64,000 nucleotides of DNA from Nelumbo lutea (lineage: Eukaryota; Streptophyta; Magnoliopsida; Proteales; Nelumbonaceae), in contig JAKGHH010000004.1 in assembly GCA_022828595.1 (NCBI GenBank), forward strand, positions 54,152,422 through 54,216,421, written 5' to 3'. Below the pieces are notes generated by a model that saw nothing but the letters and a program-made list of their open reading frames with translations, searched no databases and was not told where the DNA came from. Position 1 is the stretch's first letter; every line of letters begins with the position of its first letter. Shown here one piece after another: positions 25,171 to 37,592 of the stretch. A program made the position numbers and the translations under genes.

Positions 25171-25715
25171 TATGGGCCACCTCACTACTTAAGACCCGGT
25201 TGCCTCTCCGGCATGGGCAAAAGTCAAAAAAGAGTAGACTACGAGTCGCTCCCAAAAGCCTACGGGCCACCTCACTACTTAAGACCCGGTTGCCTCTCCG
25301 ACATGGGCAAAAGTCAAAAAAGAGTAGACTACGAGTCGCTCCCAAAAGCCTACGGGCCACCTCACTACTTAAGACCTGGTTGCCTCTCCGGCATGGGAAA
25401 AAGTCAAAAAAGAGTAGACTACGAGTCGCTCCCAAAAGCCTACGGGCCACATTACTGCTTAAGACCCGGTCGCCTCTCCGGCATGGGCAAAAGTCAAAAA
25501 AGAGTAGACTACGAGTCACTCCCAAAAGCATACGGGCCACATTACTGCTTAAGACCTGGTCGCCTCTCTGGCACGGGCAAAAGTAAAAAAAGAGTAGACT
25601 ACGAGTCGCTCCCAAAAGCCTATAGGCCACATTACTGCTCAAGACTCGGTCGCCTCTTCGGCATGGGCAAAGTCAAAAAAAGAATAGACTACGAGTCGCT
25701 CCCAAAGCCTACGGG
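25171..25715. repeat. 90-bp tandem repeat, about six units, in the LARD-like internal region
   Basis: Successive units begin at about 25171, 25261, 25351, 25441, 25531 and 25621 with TA(C/T)GGGCCAC. The period is an exact multiple of three, so frames stay open on both strands. The + strand frame at 25213-25746 encodes a 30-residue repeat starting MGKSQKRVDYESLPKAYGP. No known domain is recognised. Confidence 0.9.
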
Positions 25716-25819
25716 CCATACTACCAATTGGATCAGCACTTACTAGCTCATCGACTTACGGGCCAAAAGAAATCTACTCCCTTCGCTGAGTTACTATCAG
25801 CTCGGGAGTGGGGGGCTAT

Positions 25820-27414
25820 TGATGAGGGCAGATTTGGCCCTCCAGTAAAATTGTGACACGTGGCACCCGGTGACAACTAGGAAAACACCCAGCAAACAAA
25901 CTTACGAAGTTGGTGACCCACCCAGGCACCTGTCTGGCCGGCCTAGCACGACCTGCGCGAATTGCGCACGGCGCGCGCGAACTGCGCGCGGCCTGCGCGA
26001 ACTGCGCATGGCCTGCGCGACCTGGCCGACCTGGACCAGCCTAGCGCATGATCCGACCAAGGTGCCAGCTTGACGACCTGATCTAGACACTGACCCACCG
26101 ACTGACACAGGCGCCAGCTTGACGACCTGATCTAGACACTGACCCACCGACTGACACAAGCACCAGCTTGACGACCTGATCTAGACACTGCCCCGCCAAC
26201 TGACACAGGTGTCGACCTGACGACCTGGCCTAAACACTGACCCGCCAACTAACGCAGGCACCCCTTTGACAACCCGGCCTAGGCGCCGACCTGGCCGCCT
26301 GACACAAGCGCCAGCCTGACGACCTCGAGGAGTTCACCACCGTACTCCGGTTCTGACAGGATGCGACGAGTCTTACCGTTTGGAGGCTTTTCACCCACCT
26401 AACCCGCGAGGACTCCGGTATATAAAGACCTCACCCCCCAAAGGGGAGGGGGATGGAAAAGAAAGGGAAGTAACCCTGCTCTTTAGCTCTCTCATATTAT
26501 CTTCAAAGCTCTCTAGGATAAGAGTGCTAACTTAAGCATCGGAGAGCCCCCACCGGGAAAGTACCCCCGGGACCTCTGATTCAGTTTTCGCAGGTCCTTC
26601 AAGCTCCCGCCGCCTACGAAGAGGAGGAAAAGATGCAGTTCTCGAAAGTCCCTCAGCTCCCCCCACCTACAAGGAGGAGGAAGAGATGGAGTTCTCGGAG
26701 GTCCCTCAACTCCCGCCACCTACAAGGAGGAGGAAAAGATGGAGTTCTCGGAGGTCCCTTAGCTCCCGCCACCTACAAAGAGGAGGAAAAGATGGAGTTC
26801 TCGCAGGTCTCTCAGCTCTTGCCACCTACAAAGAGGAGGAAAAGATGAAGTTCTCGTAGGTCCCTCATCTCCCGCAGCCTACAAAGGAAAGAAGACCCAC
26901 CTCATGCTGAGGGCAGTCAGATTGCGCCGCACCAGGGAGCTCCAACATTCTCTAAGGCAGTTCGCCACCAAGGCAATTCGCCCCCAGGCAGTTCGCCTTC
27001 AGGCAGTTCGCCACCAAGGCAGTTCGCCCCCAGGCAATTCGTCACCAGGGAGTTCGCCACCAAGGCAGTTTGCCCCCAAACAGTTCGCCACCAAGGCAAT
27101 TCACCCCCAGGCAGTTCATCACCTGGGAGTTCGCCACCAGGCAGTCTACCCCCAGGCAGTCTGCCCCCAGGCAGTTCGTCCCCAGGCAGTTCGCCACCAA
27201 GGCAGTTCGCCCCCAGGCAGTTCGCCACCAAGGCAGTTCGCCACCAGGCAATTTGCCACCAAGCAATTAGTTACCAAGCAGTTCTCCCCCAGGGAGTTCG
27301 CCACCAAGTAGCTCGTCACTAAGGCACGCCACCACCGGGTCGAATAACGAGGTACTTTGCCAAAAAATTTTTACATCACAAAACATTGGTACGTGGCCGA
27401 AAACGGTTACATCA
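25820..27414 (+). repeat. LARD-like 3' LTR
   Basis: A direct repeat of 22841-24736 with the same order of blocks and a shorter GGCAGTTCGCC array. The TATA box is at 26419-26427. It ends ACATCA and is followed by the ataac target duplication. Confidence 0.9.
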
Positions 27415-27419
27415 ATAAC

Positions 27420-28195
27420 CAAGGATATTTCATCATAGATCGGAGGCTGTAGGAGGCTATCTTTTTGTTAGTTTGTGAGGGTGGGGCTAGGAATCAAGGA
27501 GAGTAGGCGGGTATTCAAGTTTTCACTAATTGCTCCAACATCTTGCAAGGATTTTGTAAAGAGCTGAGCAATTTGTTCTCTGTCACATGTCCATTCTCTT
27601 GTTGGGAGTTTCAACTACTAAAGGTTACTCTTGATGGATTTTTGATTTGCTATTCTGTGAAAATATTTTGTATCATTGTTGCTATTTGGAGCCAAAGTTC
27701 TCTGGATTTCAATCTCTAAATCTCCTCTTTTTCTTAGCTAGTATAGGTTTTGAGATTGAAGTGTTTCGAGTTGTTGGGGATTGTTGTTCTACATTTGTAG
27801 GTCTAAAATTTCCTCTCTAAGTTTGCTAAGGTGGTCTTGAATTAATCCAAAGGCATGTCGGTTCCAATTTGACAGGTTTCTTTTGCATTCTTTGAGTTTT
27901 GTGGTTATTTGGAAATGTGGTGTTCATAAAATGTGAAGTTGCTATGATGAACTAATGATATTTCGACAGTCTGGGCGATCTGTCCAAAAAGGCAAAAAAT
28001 GAAAGTGGGAGTGATTGATTGTTATGACTGGGTCAATGATTAGTTTAATGGGGGCATGATCTAAGGCTATAATGGGCAGATGTTGTATGATTGAATTCGA
28101 GTATAGATCCAGCCAAGAGGGTGTGGCAAAGGCTTAGTCTAATCTTTCTAATATCCTGGCTTTGCCATATTGCCCATTAGCCCATATGTATGGTG
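27420..28195 (-). pseudogene. LINE B endonuclease C-terminus and RT N-terminal linker
   Basis: On the - strand the frame reads PPYIWANGQYGKARILERLD, then after one stop AFATPSWLDLYSNSIIQHLP and IIALDHAPIKLIIDP. This is the end of the APE-type endonuclease of plant LINEs, with the conserved DH near the C-terminus. Downstream, at 27960-27420, lies the poorly conserved linker before the RT (IEIQRTLAPNSNNDTKYFHR, about 27660-27720). Confidence 0.82.
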
Positions 28196-28203
28196 GCCCC
28201 AAC

Positions 28204-28740
28204 AGACCACAAAGTTTTGTATGATTCTCATAACTACACAAACCATCCAGTATAGTGGAGACCGAATGGTGTTTTATAGACTTATAAACCATCTAACATT
28301 ACACATGATAGATGGTACTTACAATTTTGAATCATCAATTATAGTTACAATAATTAATTACATAGGTGATCTAACACAATTAAATTCCTTTAAAACCAAA
28401 CAAACCACATGGCTGTATATGATTCTCATAGGTACACAAACCATCTGGCATGGGGAAGACCAAATAGTATACTAGGCTTAAAAACCATATGACATTGTAA
28501 AGACTAGATGATTGCTTGCAATTTTGAAACATCATATATAGTTGCAAACATCTATCCCGCAAATGATTTGGTTGTAGTTACACTATCAAATGTACCTAGA
28601 ACCCAATAAACTACAAGGGTCTGTATGATTTTCACAGGTGTATAGACCATCCGGTATAGTTGAAACCAGATGGCGTTTTACATATTTACAAAGCATCCGG
28701 CATTTCACAAGTCAGATGGTGTTTCACAATATTAATTAGT
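28204..28740. repeat. Three degenerate tandem units of about 200 bp
   Basis: Units start near 28208, 28404 and 28608 with (A/C)ACCACA or AACTACAAG, followed by TGTATGATT(C/T)TCA. Each contains ACACAAACCATC or ATAGACCATC and ends near CATCT/CATCCGGCATT. Identity between units looks moderate. Nothing coding is recognised. The array abuts the truncated 5' end of LINE B. Confidence 0.75.
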
Positions 28741-29443
28741 CCAGTAAACGAGGAAGCTTTATCTTCCTCGATCATTTGAGATGAATAGTGTAGCCTTCAT
28801 GAACTCATGAGGCGAAACATCCTTCACCATTCTAGCAACCTCTATGATTACAGCAACATGTAGAGTTGTGAGACAATGATGAGCTTCTAGGGTTTTTATT
28901 CTCTAGGAAGTGTAGATGGCATTTTTGTAGGAGATTTTTACTCTTAAATAATTGACAAATCTAGCGAAAATCAAGCTCATTTTTCCTCTTTGAAATAAAC
29001 CAACTTCAAACTCAAGCCAACCACAATTCCAAACATTTGTGGTCGACTACACAAATCATATCTCCTCATTGTAAAGAGCTCAAACCATGTTTTCTGCAAA
29101 GATAAAAGCCTCCAACTTCATTTCAATATACAATAAAGATACAAAAGAAAATAGAGAAATAAATGGATTCCCTAACAAAGTGAGAAGAGGAATATACAGA
29201 GAAAGAGAGATAAACACAAAAGACGAAGACAATGAAAGACCGAAAGTAAAATTATAATGCATGGTGGGTGGGATTTTTAAAAGGGGCAATTTGGTAAAAA
29301 ATAATTAACTTTTTGTTCAACTCACTGTTTTTGCAATTTTTTTCAAAACTTATCTGATTTTGTCAATAGTCATAACTTTGTTAATTTTTATACAAAAAGT
29401 CCTATAATAATATGTAATTATATAAATAATATATAATATTTCA
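28741..29443. other. AT-rich intergenic stretch
   Basis: No gene, RNA gene or clear repeat was recognised. The open frame at 29080-29289 (- strand) is leucine/serine-rich and has no homology that can be named. Confidence 0.4.
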
Positions 29444-29609
29444 TAGGGTCATAGCGGATCAAATAGTATCCAAATTCGATGTTAACTAAATAGATCAACT
29501 TTTTTTATCCAATCCAATTTGTTAAGATCACGGAAGGTACTCAAGTCTGGTTCTTATCGGATCAGATTTGGATTTGAATCAGATCTGATCCAATTTATTT
29601 GCAGCCCTA
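29444..29609. mobile_element. Possible hAT-type MITE
   Basis: The left end TAGGGTCATAGCGGATCAAAT and the right end, reverse-complemented TAGGGCTGCAAATAAATTGG, are weakly similar. The interior is rich in GGATCAGATC-type motifs. The flanks atatttca and ttctttga agree at 5 of 8 positions. The evidence is weaker than for the other MITEs. Confidence 0.35.
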
Positions 29610-29805
29610 TTCTTTGAAATCAATCTACATATAAGTCAGTCAGATGATACAATTCACAAAAAAGGTTCCTGGATGGCTCGGTTTTGTAAAACAGTTACGA
29701 TAGGGAGCATTTCATAGAAGCCAAAGAAAGAATTTGATTCTATATTGACAGGGTGAAGACGGAATGAGTTTACAATGGGTCTCCTCATCTGAGTGTCTTC
29801 CCTTA

Positions 29806-29934
29806 AGCTATGTTTGGTTTGAAGGAAAATGTAGGGAAAGGAAGAGAAAGGTAGGAAAACCTTTACAAACCTTGTATTGGTTTCCCTGTCTTTCCCTTCC
29901 TTTCCCTACATTTTCCTTCAAACCAAACATAACC
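29806..29934. mobile_element. Tourist-like fold-back MITE (TTA target duplication)
   Basis: The arms of about 40 bp are almost perfectly complementary: AGCTATGTTTGGTTTGAAGG on the left and the same sequence starting GGTTATGTTTGG on the reverse complement of the right. TTA occurs on both sides (29803-29805 and 29935-29937). It could form a strong hairpin and could be a source of small RNA if transcribed. Confidence 0.85.
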
Positions 29935-30189
29935 TTAGGAATCCAATTTGAGCTTATGAGCAGAATTAACAGTTTAGGTTAACTTTTCTTATTCTACATC
30001 AATCAGAATAATGAATCAAAATCGGATCTTCAAATCTGATTAAAGTTCTCTTTGTAATAACACCCTATCGAAAAACCATTCCATGTGAGTTTGCCCAAGG
30101 GTGGGACCCAAAACCTTTTTAAAGTAACATATGTATTGATCTGTATGGATTTTTTGGATAACTGAAACGCTAAAAGTTGAGGATTTAAG

Positions 30190-30390
30190 CAATGTTCGAA
30201 ATTTTGATATGTATCTGACCATATTGGCCAATATGTATTGTATCGGGGGTTTCACAATATGTCCCTACAGGGGATGTTTCAGGGTTGACTGATTCAGGGG
30301 GTGGACAGACTTTAAACCAGCCCCTCCAAACCAGATTTGAAAAAAAGCTACCGAAGCACCTCTACCGGCATATCGATATTTTGAACCTTG
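30190..30390. mobile_element. hAT-type MITE, CAAGGTTC family, copy 2
   Basis: The ends are CAATGTTCGAAA and TTTTGAACCTTG. A perfect 8-bp duplication, gatttaag, flanks it (30182-30189 and 30391-30398). The central part is an inverted relative of 7109-7321. Confidence 0.88.
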
Positions 30391-31209
30391 GATTTAAGAT
30401 GTAGAATGGACAAGAACCGAGCTTTTTATGAATTACTCAAGCTCATCTCATGAAAAGCTTGATTCAGTTTGGTCTAAATTGAGCTTCAAACCTAGCTTCA
30501 ACCCAATACATACGCCTGTTTTCTAATTGAGCCAAATTTGAGCATAATAAAGCTTGGTTCATAAAAGTCACAAGCCTAATCAAACTTATATTATATTATA
30601 TTTTTAATTATTTATATGCATAATTTTTATACGAAACTTGGTTGACTATTGACCTTAAGCTGAGCCTAATTTGAACGTATGAACTTATCAAGCTTGTAAG
30701 CCTAAGTTCACTTATACGTCATTTTTTTTTGTCAAACAAGCTCAAATAGCCAGATATTCGACTTAGGTTAGGTCAAATCCACCCCTAGGTGTTTCAATGC
30801 TATTAAGGGTTAGAACCCCTCCTTTTAAATTGCTGAACCAAAAAAAAAAAAAAGTGAGTATTTATGTTTTCATACGCCAAATAATACTAATAAATTTGTA
30901 TTGATACTCTGCACATGCACCTTAGAAATATGAAAGATCGCCACAACTATCCGGTTCCTAATCAAGTGTGTTGATAATAGAATGGTACCAAAATATTTCT
31001 TCATCGACTAGTGTGTTGGACTTGGAACTCGATTAGTAGGACTGAAAATACAAAATATAATGCCAACCTTAATTCCATAGTTGTAGAAATTAAAAACTTC
31101 CAAACCAGATACAAAGCTATTATTACATGCAGGGGATGATAAAGCACAAGATTTTGTCTTGACAATAATATAATTAGTCACCACTCACCAGGATGAGTGT
31201 CGTTCTGAT

Positions 31210-34200
31210 TCACCACCCATATTTGGCCTGTGTCTCAGCTTTAGTGAGGAATCCTCTTGCACGTCGCTCTGCAAGTTCCATCTCCCTTTGCTTCATATCA
31301 TAGAACAAAGATCCAATCTGATGCTTCCTCTTGTGCAGCTTTGAAGGCTTCCCCTTACTTGCAACAGGCTATAGTAGAGAAAAAAGCATTTTGCTCTTAA
31401 TTCCTTTCTTAGCCCTCAAGAAAATACAAATAGAAGCAATCTTTGAAAAACTTCTCTTCCCTATATTTATTTAATTATTTCTTTGCACGAATTCTTAGTA
31501 AATTTAGTTACCATTTTAAAGCTTAAAAAGGAAAAACAGTAAAAAGCACATGGACAAATCAATCTGCATGTAGAGAAACCTGAATTAGATCAAAGGGGCC
31601 TTTTCAATTAATTATAGAAAATAATGGGTTTAATGTATAGAAATGTACAAAAATATCCTAAAATGCTTGCATACATTTAGATTTCAAGAGAGACATGGCA
31701 GCATTGAGCTTTCATGAAGTTGACTGACAATCACTTCTAGAGGGAGAAACAAAGATTTGTTTTTTTATATAGGAAGAATCTAAAACTCGTTCTAGGTAAA
31801 GATTTTCAGCTATGCATGTAAAAGAAAAAGCTTGTAGTGCCTGTTTTCACATTTGCTGCCTTGTGAACAACCAGAGCCTTGAATGCTTTATCAAAAGTTA
31901 ATACATTGGTTTCAGAATCATTCCTAGGGTTCCGTAATTCTTCAGTCATTATAGGTATCAAACAACTTAAGAGGTACATTCATGCAAATTTTTGTGGGAA
32001 GCTTGGTGGAAAATGCTGCAAGGCAAGAGCGACAAAAGAAAAACAATCACAGAGACAAGAGATGATCGACTGCTATAGAAACAATGTCTATAATCCAATG
32101 TACAAAGAGAGTAATGAAATGTGGCTCAAAATAGTTAACTGGTATTAAGAAAGGAGAAAAAATGTTCTAGGAAAGTCCAAAGGAAAATGATAAAGCACTA
32201 CAGAAACTTGGTGGACCGACGGAATCCAAAATATAATCAAAGCAAAATGGACATGTTTTAAAGATTGGGAAAAGACTAGAAATGTAGCAAAACTTGGAAA
32301 AATATACAAACAAAATCTATATCTATATATTAAAAAGGAATATGCCAAGCTGGCACTTTCATGATTCCTGGTTATTTTTGAGAATCATTTATCTTTTTTT
32401 CATTTTTTTAGAATCACTTATTTCTGGCTTTTTTGATCTGTTTCCATTTTATAATTGAACAAAATAATTCAGTCAACTCACTCTCCTGTTTCTCATTAAC
32501 TCCTTTAATTTTCTCTTCTCATTAATTATGCCATTAACTCTCTCATTCAATAACTCATGCCATTAATTACCTAAGATTCTCTCCATCTTATCATCTTTTT
32601 TCCTTTAGTCATGTGATTCTTTAAAAGATCACGTCCCTCCACCTTTGTTTTAGATGGGCCCTCAATATAAGGCCCATTACATACTCCTTCCTTTCTAAGC
32701 TAACCTGGATTCACGAGTAATGGCCCATTCAGCTTAGGCAGCCCAATTGGTTGACAATGGGTTTGCACATGTCCGGGTTTGGATATCCATCCTTCAGCCC
32801 AACCCATTGACTAACATTCCCCAAAACAAGGGCCCAAGGGTTTATAACACCCCCCTTTTCCTTCTTGTACCTGACCTACCATGTTTGAATTAACAACTTT
32901 GGCACCACCTATGACTACTCCGGCAACGATCTTTCGAATTCCAGGTTCTTTCCTTGCTGTTTATGTTTTTGACTTTCCAACTTCTCCGATGCTTTTGAAA
33001 CAACCAGACCCTGCCTACCCTTTTTTGTGAAACTTTCAATCCTTAGTTGACCCTCCAATCCCCTGCATCCATGTAATACTTGGTCATCCACCTGTTCATC
33101 TTCTTCTTTGCAAGCTCTCTCCACAATGCAGCTTCTATGGAAGAGGCTAGCAAACCGACATGAAGCTTCCATCAACTCTAACAGCTACTTTCCTGGGTAT
33201 ATCCTCCGGCTTAACTCCACTCAGTATGATAGCTGCAGAACAAAGGTCACCCCAAAACACTCCCAAGGCAAGCTCCACAGAGCGCTGCAATTGAAACTGC
33301 AACTTCATAATTCCAGAGATGAAATGGTAGCCCAATGACATGTACTACCACCCCATCCACAATAGAAAATTCCTTTTCATTTGACAAGGGAGACCATCTG
33401 AAAATAGTAAAGGACCCAGCTGCGGCTTGCATGTTCAAAGCCTCAATTTCTACCTTGTTCTCAAGAAGATCTAACAGGGCTTTGCACCTGTCAAAAAGCA
33501 TTAGAACAGAAGTATCTTGTAATTTCAATTTATTAATCAGCAGATCAGCAACTTGCTTATCCAATCTTCCTTTCTTGTGGTAAGTGACAAAGTTGAGATT
33601 TCCTGTCTGGGAATTTCAGCACTGTCTTCAACCTTGAGGAGTTCATCTTCCTTTCCCATATTTTCTATTTCAGTTGTTCCCAATCTGAGCAATAAGTCTT
33701 TCAAAGTTCTAGCAACTTCTTGCCAGCCTTGGCTACTTCTACCTTGAGGAAAGCATACCAGTTGCTTTCTACCCTTGGCAAAAAACTCTGAGAATGCTAT
33801 GAAAGACCCTCTGTTGTTTCTCTTTCATTTTACCACATATCTTCTACCTGTCTCTGTATCTCTTTCCAGCTCCCTTGTTTCCCTTTGCACCAGCTTCCAA
33901 TACAAAGTCTCCAAACCATTTGATTACCTCTAGCCCCACCAACAAAACTGTAGCCATTCTAGCTTCCCTGATTTGTCCTCCAAAGAAAATTTTTGCTTCC
34001 ATCTTTAAGACTCTCCTCCATCATGTAGCCTCCACAAACTCCTCCATCTCCTCGTTTACACATGTTATGTTTATGTATTTTAATTTTAGATAATAAATTT
34101 TTTAATTCATTTATTTTAAAATTTATGTTTATATTTTTTATTAGTATTATGTTTAAACATTTTTTATTTTTTTGGCATTTTTGTGCCTTGCTTCGAAAAG

Positions 34201-37200
34201 GCGCACACCTCGCCTTGTGCCTCGACCTCGAGCGCAAATTGACCCTTTTGCTTTTTTTGTGCTTTGTGCTTTTAAAACATTGGCTGTTTTATGGGGCCTG
34301 TGGAGGAGAGGAATGTCTTAAGCCAAATCAAGATCCTTGATAAATCTTATCATGGTAAGATTTTTTTTTTTTGATAGGTAAAAAGAAATTTTCATTAAAA
34401 GAAAAAAGAAAAATACATTCTGAAAGGGTGTTGAGGCAACACCCAGACATAGAAAAACGACAGCAATAACAGAAACAAAAACTAATCATCACCAGTTGAG
34501 TAGACTACATCTTTGAAATCCCCCATCTCCCAAAGATCATCCCCCAAGTCTTCCTGACTTGAGCAGCTTCCAGCAACAGAAACAAACTCAATTTCTCCGT
34601 CTTTATCTCTTTCAGTTGCATCTTATCTGGACTGGATTTTCTTATAAATTCATTCTTCTTCCAACTCTCAAACCCTTAATCATTCCAAGCAAGCAGTCAC
34701 ATTTCCAGATTCAACCTCCATCACCCCTCCTCATTTTTACCTCTAACAGCCCCTTCACTCCTCTTCTACCAGATCCTCTTCCCTCCCTCCACCTTCCTCC
34801 CATCGCCCCTGCCCCTCCCCTAAAACTTTTTTCTTGTTTCTTTCTTCTCTCCTACTCCTTTTGAACTGTTCAATTGCCCTCCTGACCACTTTCTCCCCTC
34901 CTAAGAAAAATAAACCAAGAGAGTTTCCCACCTCAACCTGTCACTCCACTAGCTTATCAATATCCACCCTTTTCTCCCCTGATCCTTCCCCGTTTGAAAC
35001 CTTCTCCCCTTCAAGACCCTCGGCCAACTCTCCTACCTCCCTTATCTCCTCTCTCGAGACCTCCTGCACTCTCACTTCCCCGCTTTCTCCCCCCACTTCT
35101 TCATCTTCTTAAAAGGTAATTCTCTTTTCCTATTATAGACCATCTGCTGCTGCTCCCTCCCTTCTTCCACAAAAAGACATTTTCTCTTTCCTTTGTCTCT
35201 CATGCCTACCTCATCCTCAACTCAAGAACCGTAATACTCTCTATCCTTGATGACATCTTTCAAAGCCTTTAAGGAAATAGATAAATTCGAACTCACCTCA
35301 GTATTCAGACACTCCACAATCTCCAAAGTTCTCATACCATTTTGGATTTTTGCCTAGCTTTCAAGCACCAAAACCAGCTCCTCCTAATTATCACTGCCAC
35401 ATTCCCTATGTTCAACTTCTACACTCCTCAGGGCTCAGTCCTTGCACCTTCTTTTCCATCATGTGTATCAAGACACATAGACTGGAGACCACACAAAGAA
35501 ACAATCTGAATCGCTGAAAGACAATTCAATATATGTTGGACTTCGGAGCCTGATCAATCAAGCACGACCTTTTCCACTTTCAGCGAACCCTTCCGCTGCT
35601 TTTTGGTTGAACCTACGCTAGTCTTCCCCGATTCCTTGGCCTCTCCACCGTCAAGCACGACGAACTTTTTTTCTCCCACAAATCTTGCAATAACTCAAAC
35701 CCAATCATCCGTCAAGTTCCCCAAACCTGTAAAGTTCTTTATAACTCTCTTTTTCCTAAAACCTCTCGGCCCCAAACTTTCTTTTCCAAAAATGTCCTTT
35801 TCCACCTGTGACTTCATACGCCAATTCATTTTTTAAAACTCTTCCTAAATCTCATAAGCTGGTGTTCCTCACTCCTATCTTCCCTTCCTATGTTTGCCTG
35901 CTACCACCTGTCTACTATCTCCCCTCTCAATCCTTTTGTCCAACTAATGGGCTTCTAACACCTTGTTAAACTCTCCCACCACATGGGCAGCACCCAACCA
36001 ACCATTTAATTTCATTGTCTCCATCTGATCTTCAACTAAAATCACCTCTGCCATGTCACCCTTTTATCCGTCCTCCTCCCTCAACTCCTAACTCTTCAAC
36101 ATCTTCCTCCATCTCCTCACCCCTGCTACCCAAGAGGCCTCTGCGCCTTTAACTTCTCTCTCCTCCCCTTCCCCTTCCTCTTCAACACCCTTCTGCTCTT
36201 TCATCAATCCTTCATCCTTCGCTCTAGAAAAAATTCCATCTTCTCCTTCCACAATCACTCTCAGACCATGTCTTTCAGTGGCAAACTTAAGAACCATCTT
36301 GTGTGGAATAGCAGAGACCTCCTCAACCTCAACTAGGATTCTCACCACATCCAGCTTCTCCCAGGACCTATTCTTCTCACTTCAGGAATCTTCTGCAGCT
36401 ATTACCTATTTCTTCAAAGGTGAGAATGCTCTACACATGTAAAGGGATGCCAATCACCCCAGTCCACACTGTTCGTCGCCAATGACCTATGGACACTTCT
36501 CCTGCCGCTGGGACCCACTAATCAAGTGGTCAGGGAACCACTTCGCCCCCTGCCTATTGTGGAACATAAATAACAGCAGACCTCCATTCAACTATCTCAC
36601 CCCCCAAAACCCTTTTCTTTCCCCACTCTAAAACTGCCCAAGTTTCTAATTTCCCAACAACTCTGCCAACCAGGCTAGCAATACAGCACCCTCATCCTTT
36701 CCCCTGAGGCCTGATAGATAACATCCACAGCCCTCTGCCAGACATCTTTCTTTTTCACCACAACAGAACCCTCCTCACCCTTGTTCCTCCCTAACAACTT
36801 TATTGTTCCCTTGATCTCCATTTGCAATATGCAGGATGATAGTATAAGCATTGATATAAAATTAACTCAAAAGAAAAAAAAAAAAAAAAGGGGAAAGAAA
36901 TGATTCAACAAACAGTATGTGATGAAGGTATTACCATGGATGAGCTGCTAAGAGGTTGGCAGATTGTGGTGGAGCCAGAAATCAATAAAGGCAGGAGAAA
37001 AAAAAACGTAAAGTACTAAACTTGAGCAGACTGAAACTTAACTTTGATGGGTGCAGCCTAGGCAACCCAAGAGCTTCTAGAGTCACAAGTATGGTGACAG
37101 TGCAAAATCAACATTTTCTTCAGCTTTGAGGCCCAATTTGGCAAGACAACTCTTTAAAGGAAGAGATTTTACCCCTTATCCAATGTTTAAAGCTGGTTTC

Positions 37201-37560
37201 CAGGCAAGGGTCGACAGATGTAATAGTAGAGGGACAATATCAATAGGTGACATGGATGAGTGCGGTAGGTGAATTCCTTGGGCTTACAGGTAATTTGTTA
37301 GATAGGCACAAGCACTAGGGACTAGGGAGTAACCTGAATAACTCATTTAGGTGGGAGCCTAGGACTGCATATGTATTGGCTGATGCCTTAGCAAAGGCAG
37401 GGGCAAGTAGGGACTAGGGAGAGTTTTCAAGGATGCCCTTATATCTCTTGCTTACTATCCAACCTTTTGGTAGTAGAGAGGTTTCTTATTATTGATTGCA
37501 ATCAATTCTGTCATTTATTAAAACAGAAAAAAGAGGGTATAAAAAGGAAAACAATACATA

Positions 37561-37592
<32 letters not shown>

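Larger units (their letters stand above)
22841..27414 (+). mobile_element. Non-autonomous LTR retrotransposon (LARD-like) with array-rich LTRs
   Basis: The LTRs are 22841-24736 and 25820-27414, both starting TGATGAGGGCAG and ending in GTT(G/A)CATCA. A perfect 5-bp duplication, ataac, flanks the element (22836-22840 and 27415-27419). The left LTR is followed by the primer-binding site TTGGCGCCGTCTGTGGGAAC. The right LTR is preceded by the polypurine tract GGGAGTGGGGGGCTAT. The internal region of about 1.08 kb has no gag or pol motif, so mobilisation would need proteins from another element. The LTRs are nearly identical outside the arrays by eye, which points to a recent insertion. It is far more GC-rich than its surroundings. 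Confidence 0.92.
20108..28198 (-). mobile_element. LINE B: L1-type retrotransposon, 5' truncated, split by an LTR element
   Basis: On the - strand the domain order is endonuclease end (28195-27960), linker and RT N-terminus (27960-27420), the inserted LTR element (22841-27414), RT (22836-21770), the zf-RVT region (21690-20700) and RNase H (20660-20200). An A-rich 3' tail follows, read on the + strand as (TTTA)n and T7 at about 20108-20135. The interrupted RT sequence continues on both sides of the LTR element. The 5' end stops inside the endonuclease domain, as expected for incomplete target-primed reverse transcription. Confidence 0.88.

Noticed and set aside
23014..27311. Many open frames of 60-220 codons on both strands in the LTR arrays
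   Set aside because: They follow the tandem repeat periods, occur in several frames at once, encode proline/glycine/cysteine-rich monotony, and lie inside LTRs or the repeat-filled internal region.
34180..34290. GCGC/CTCGCC-rich segment ending TTTTAAAACATTGG as a MITE end
   Set aside because: It resembles common plant MITE termini, but no matching second end or target duplication was found.
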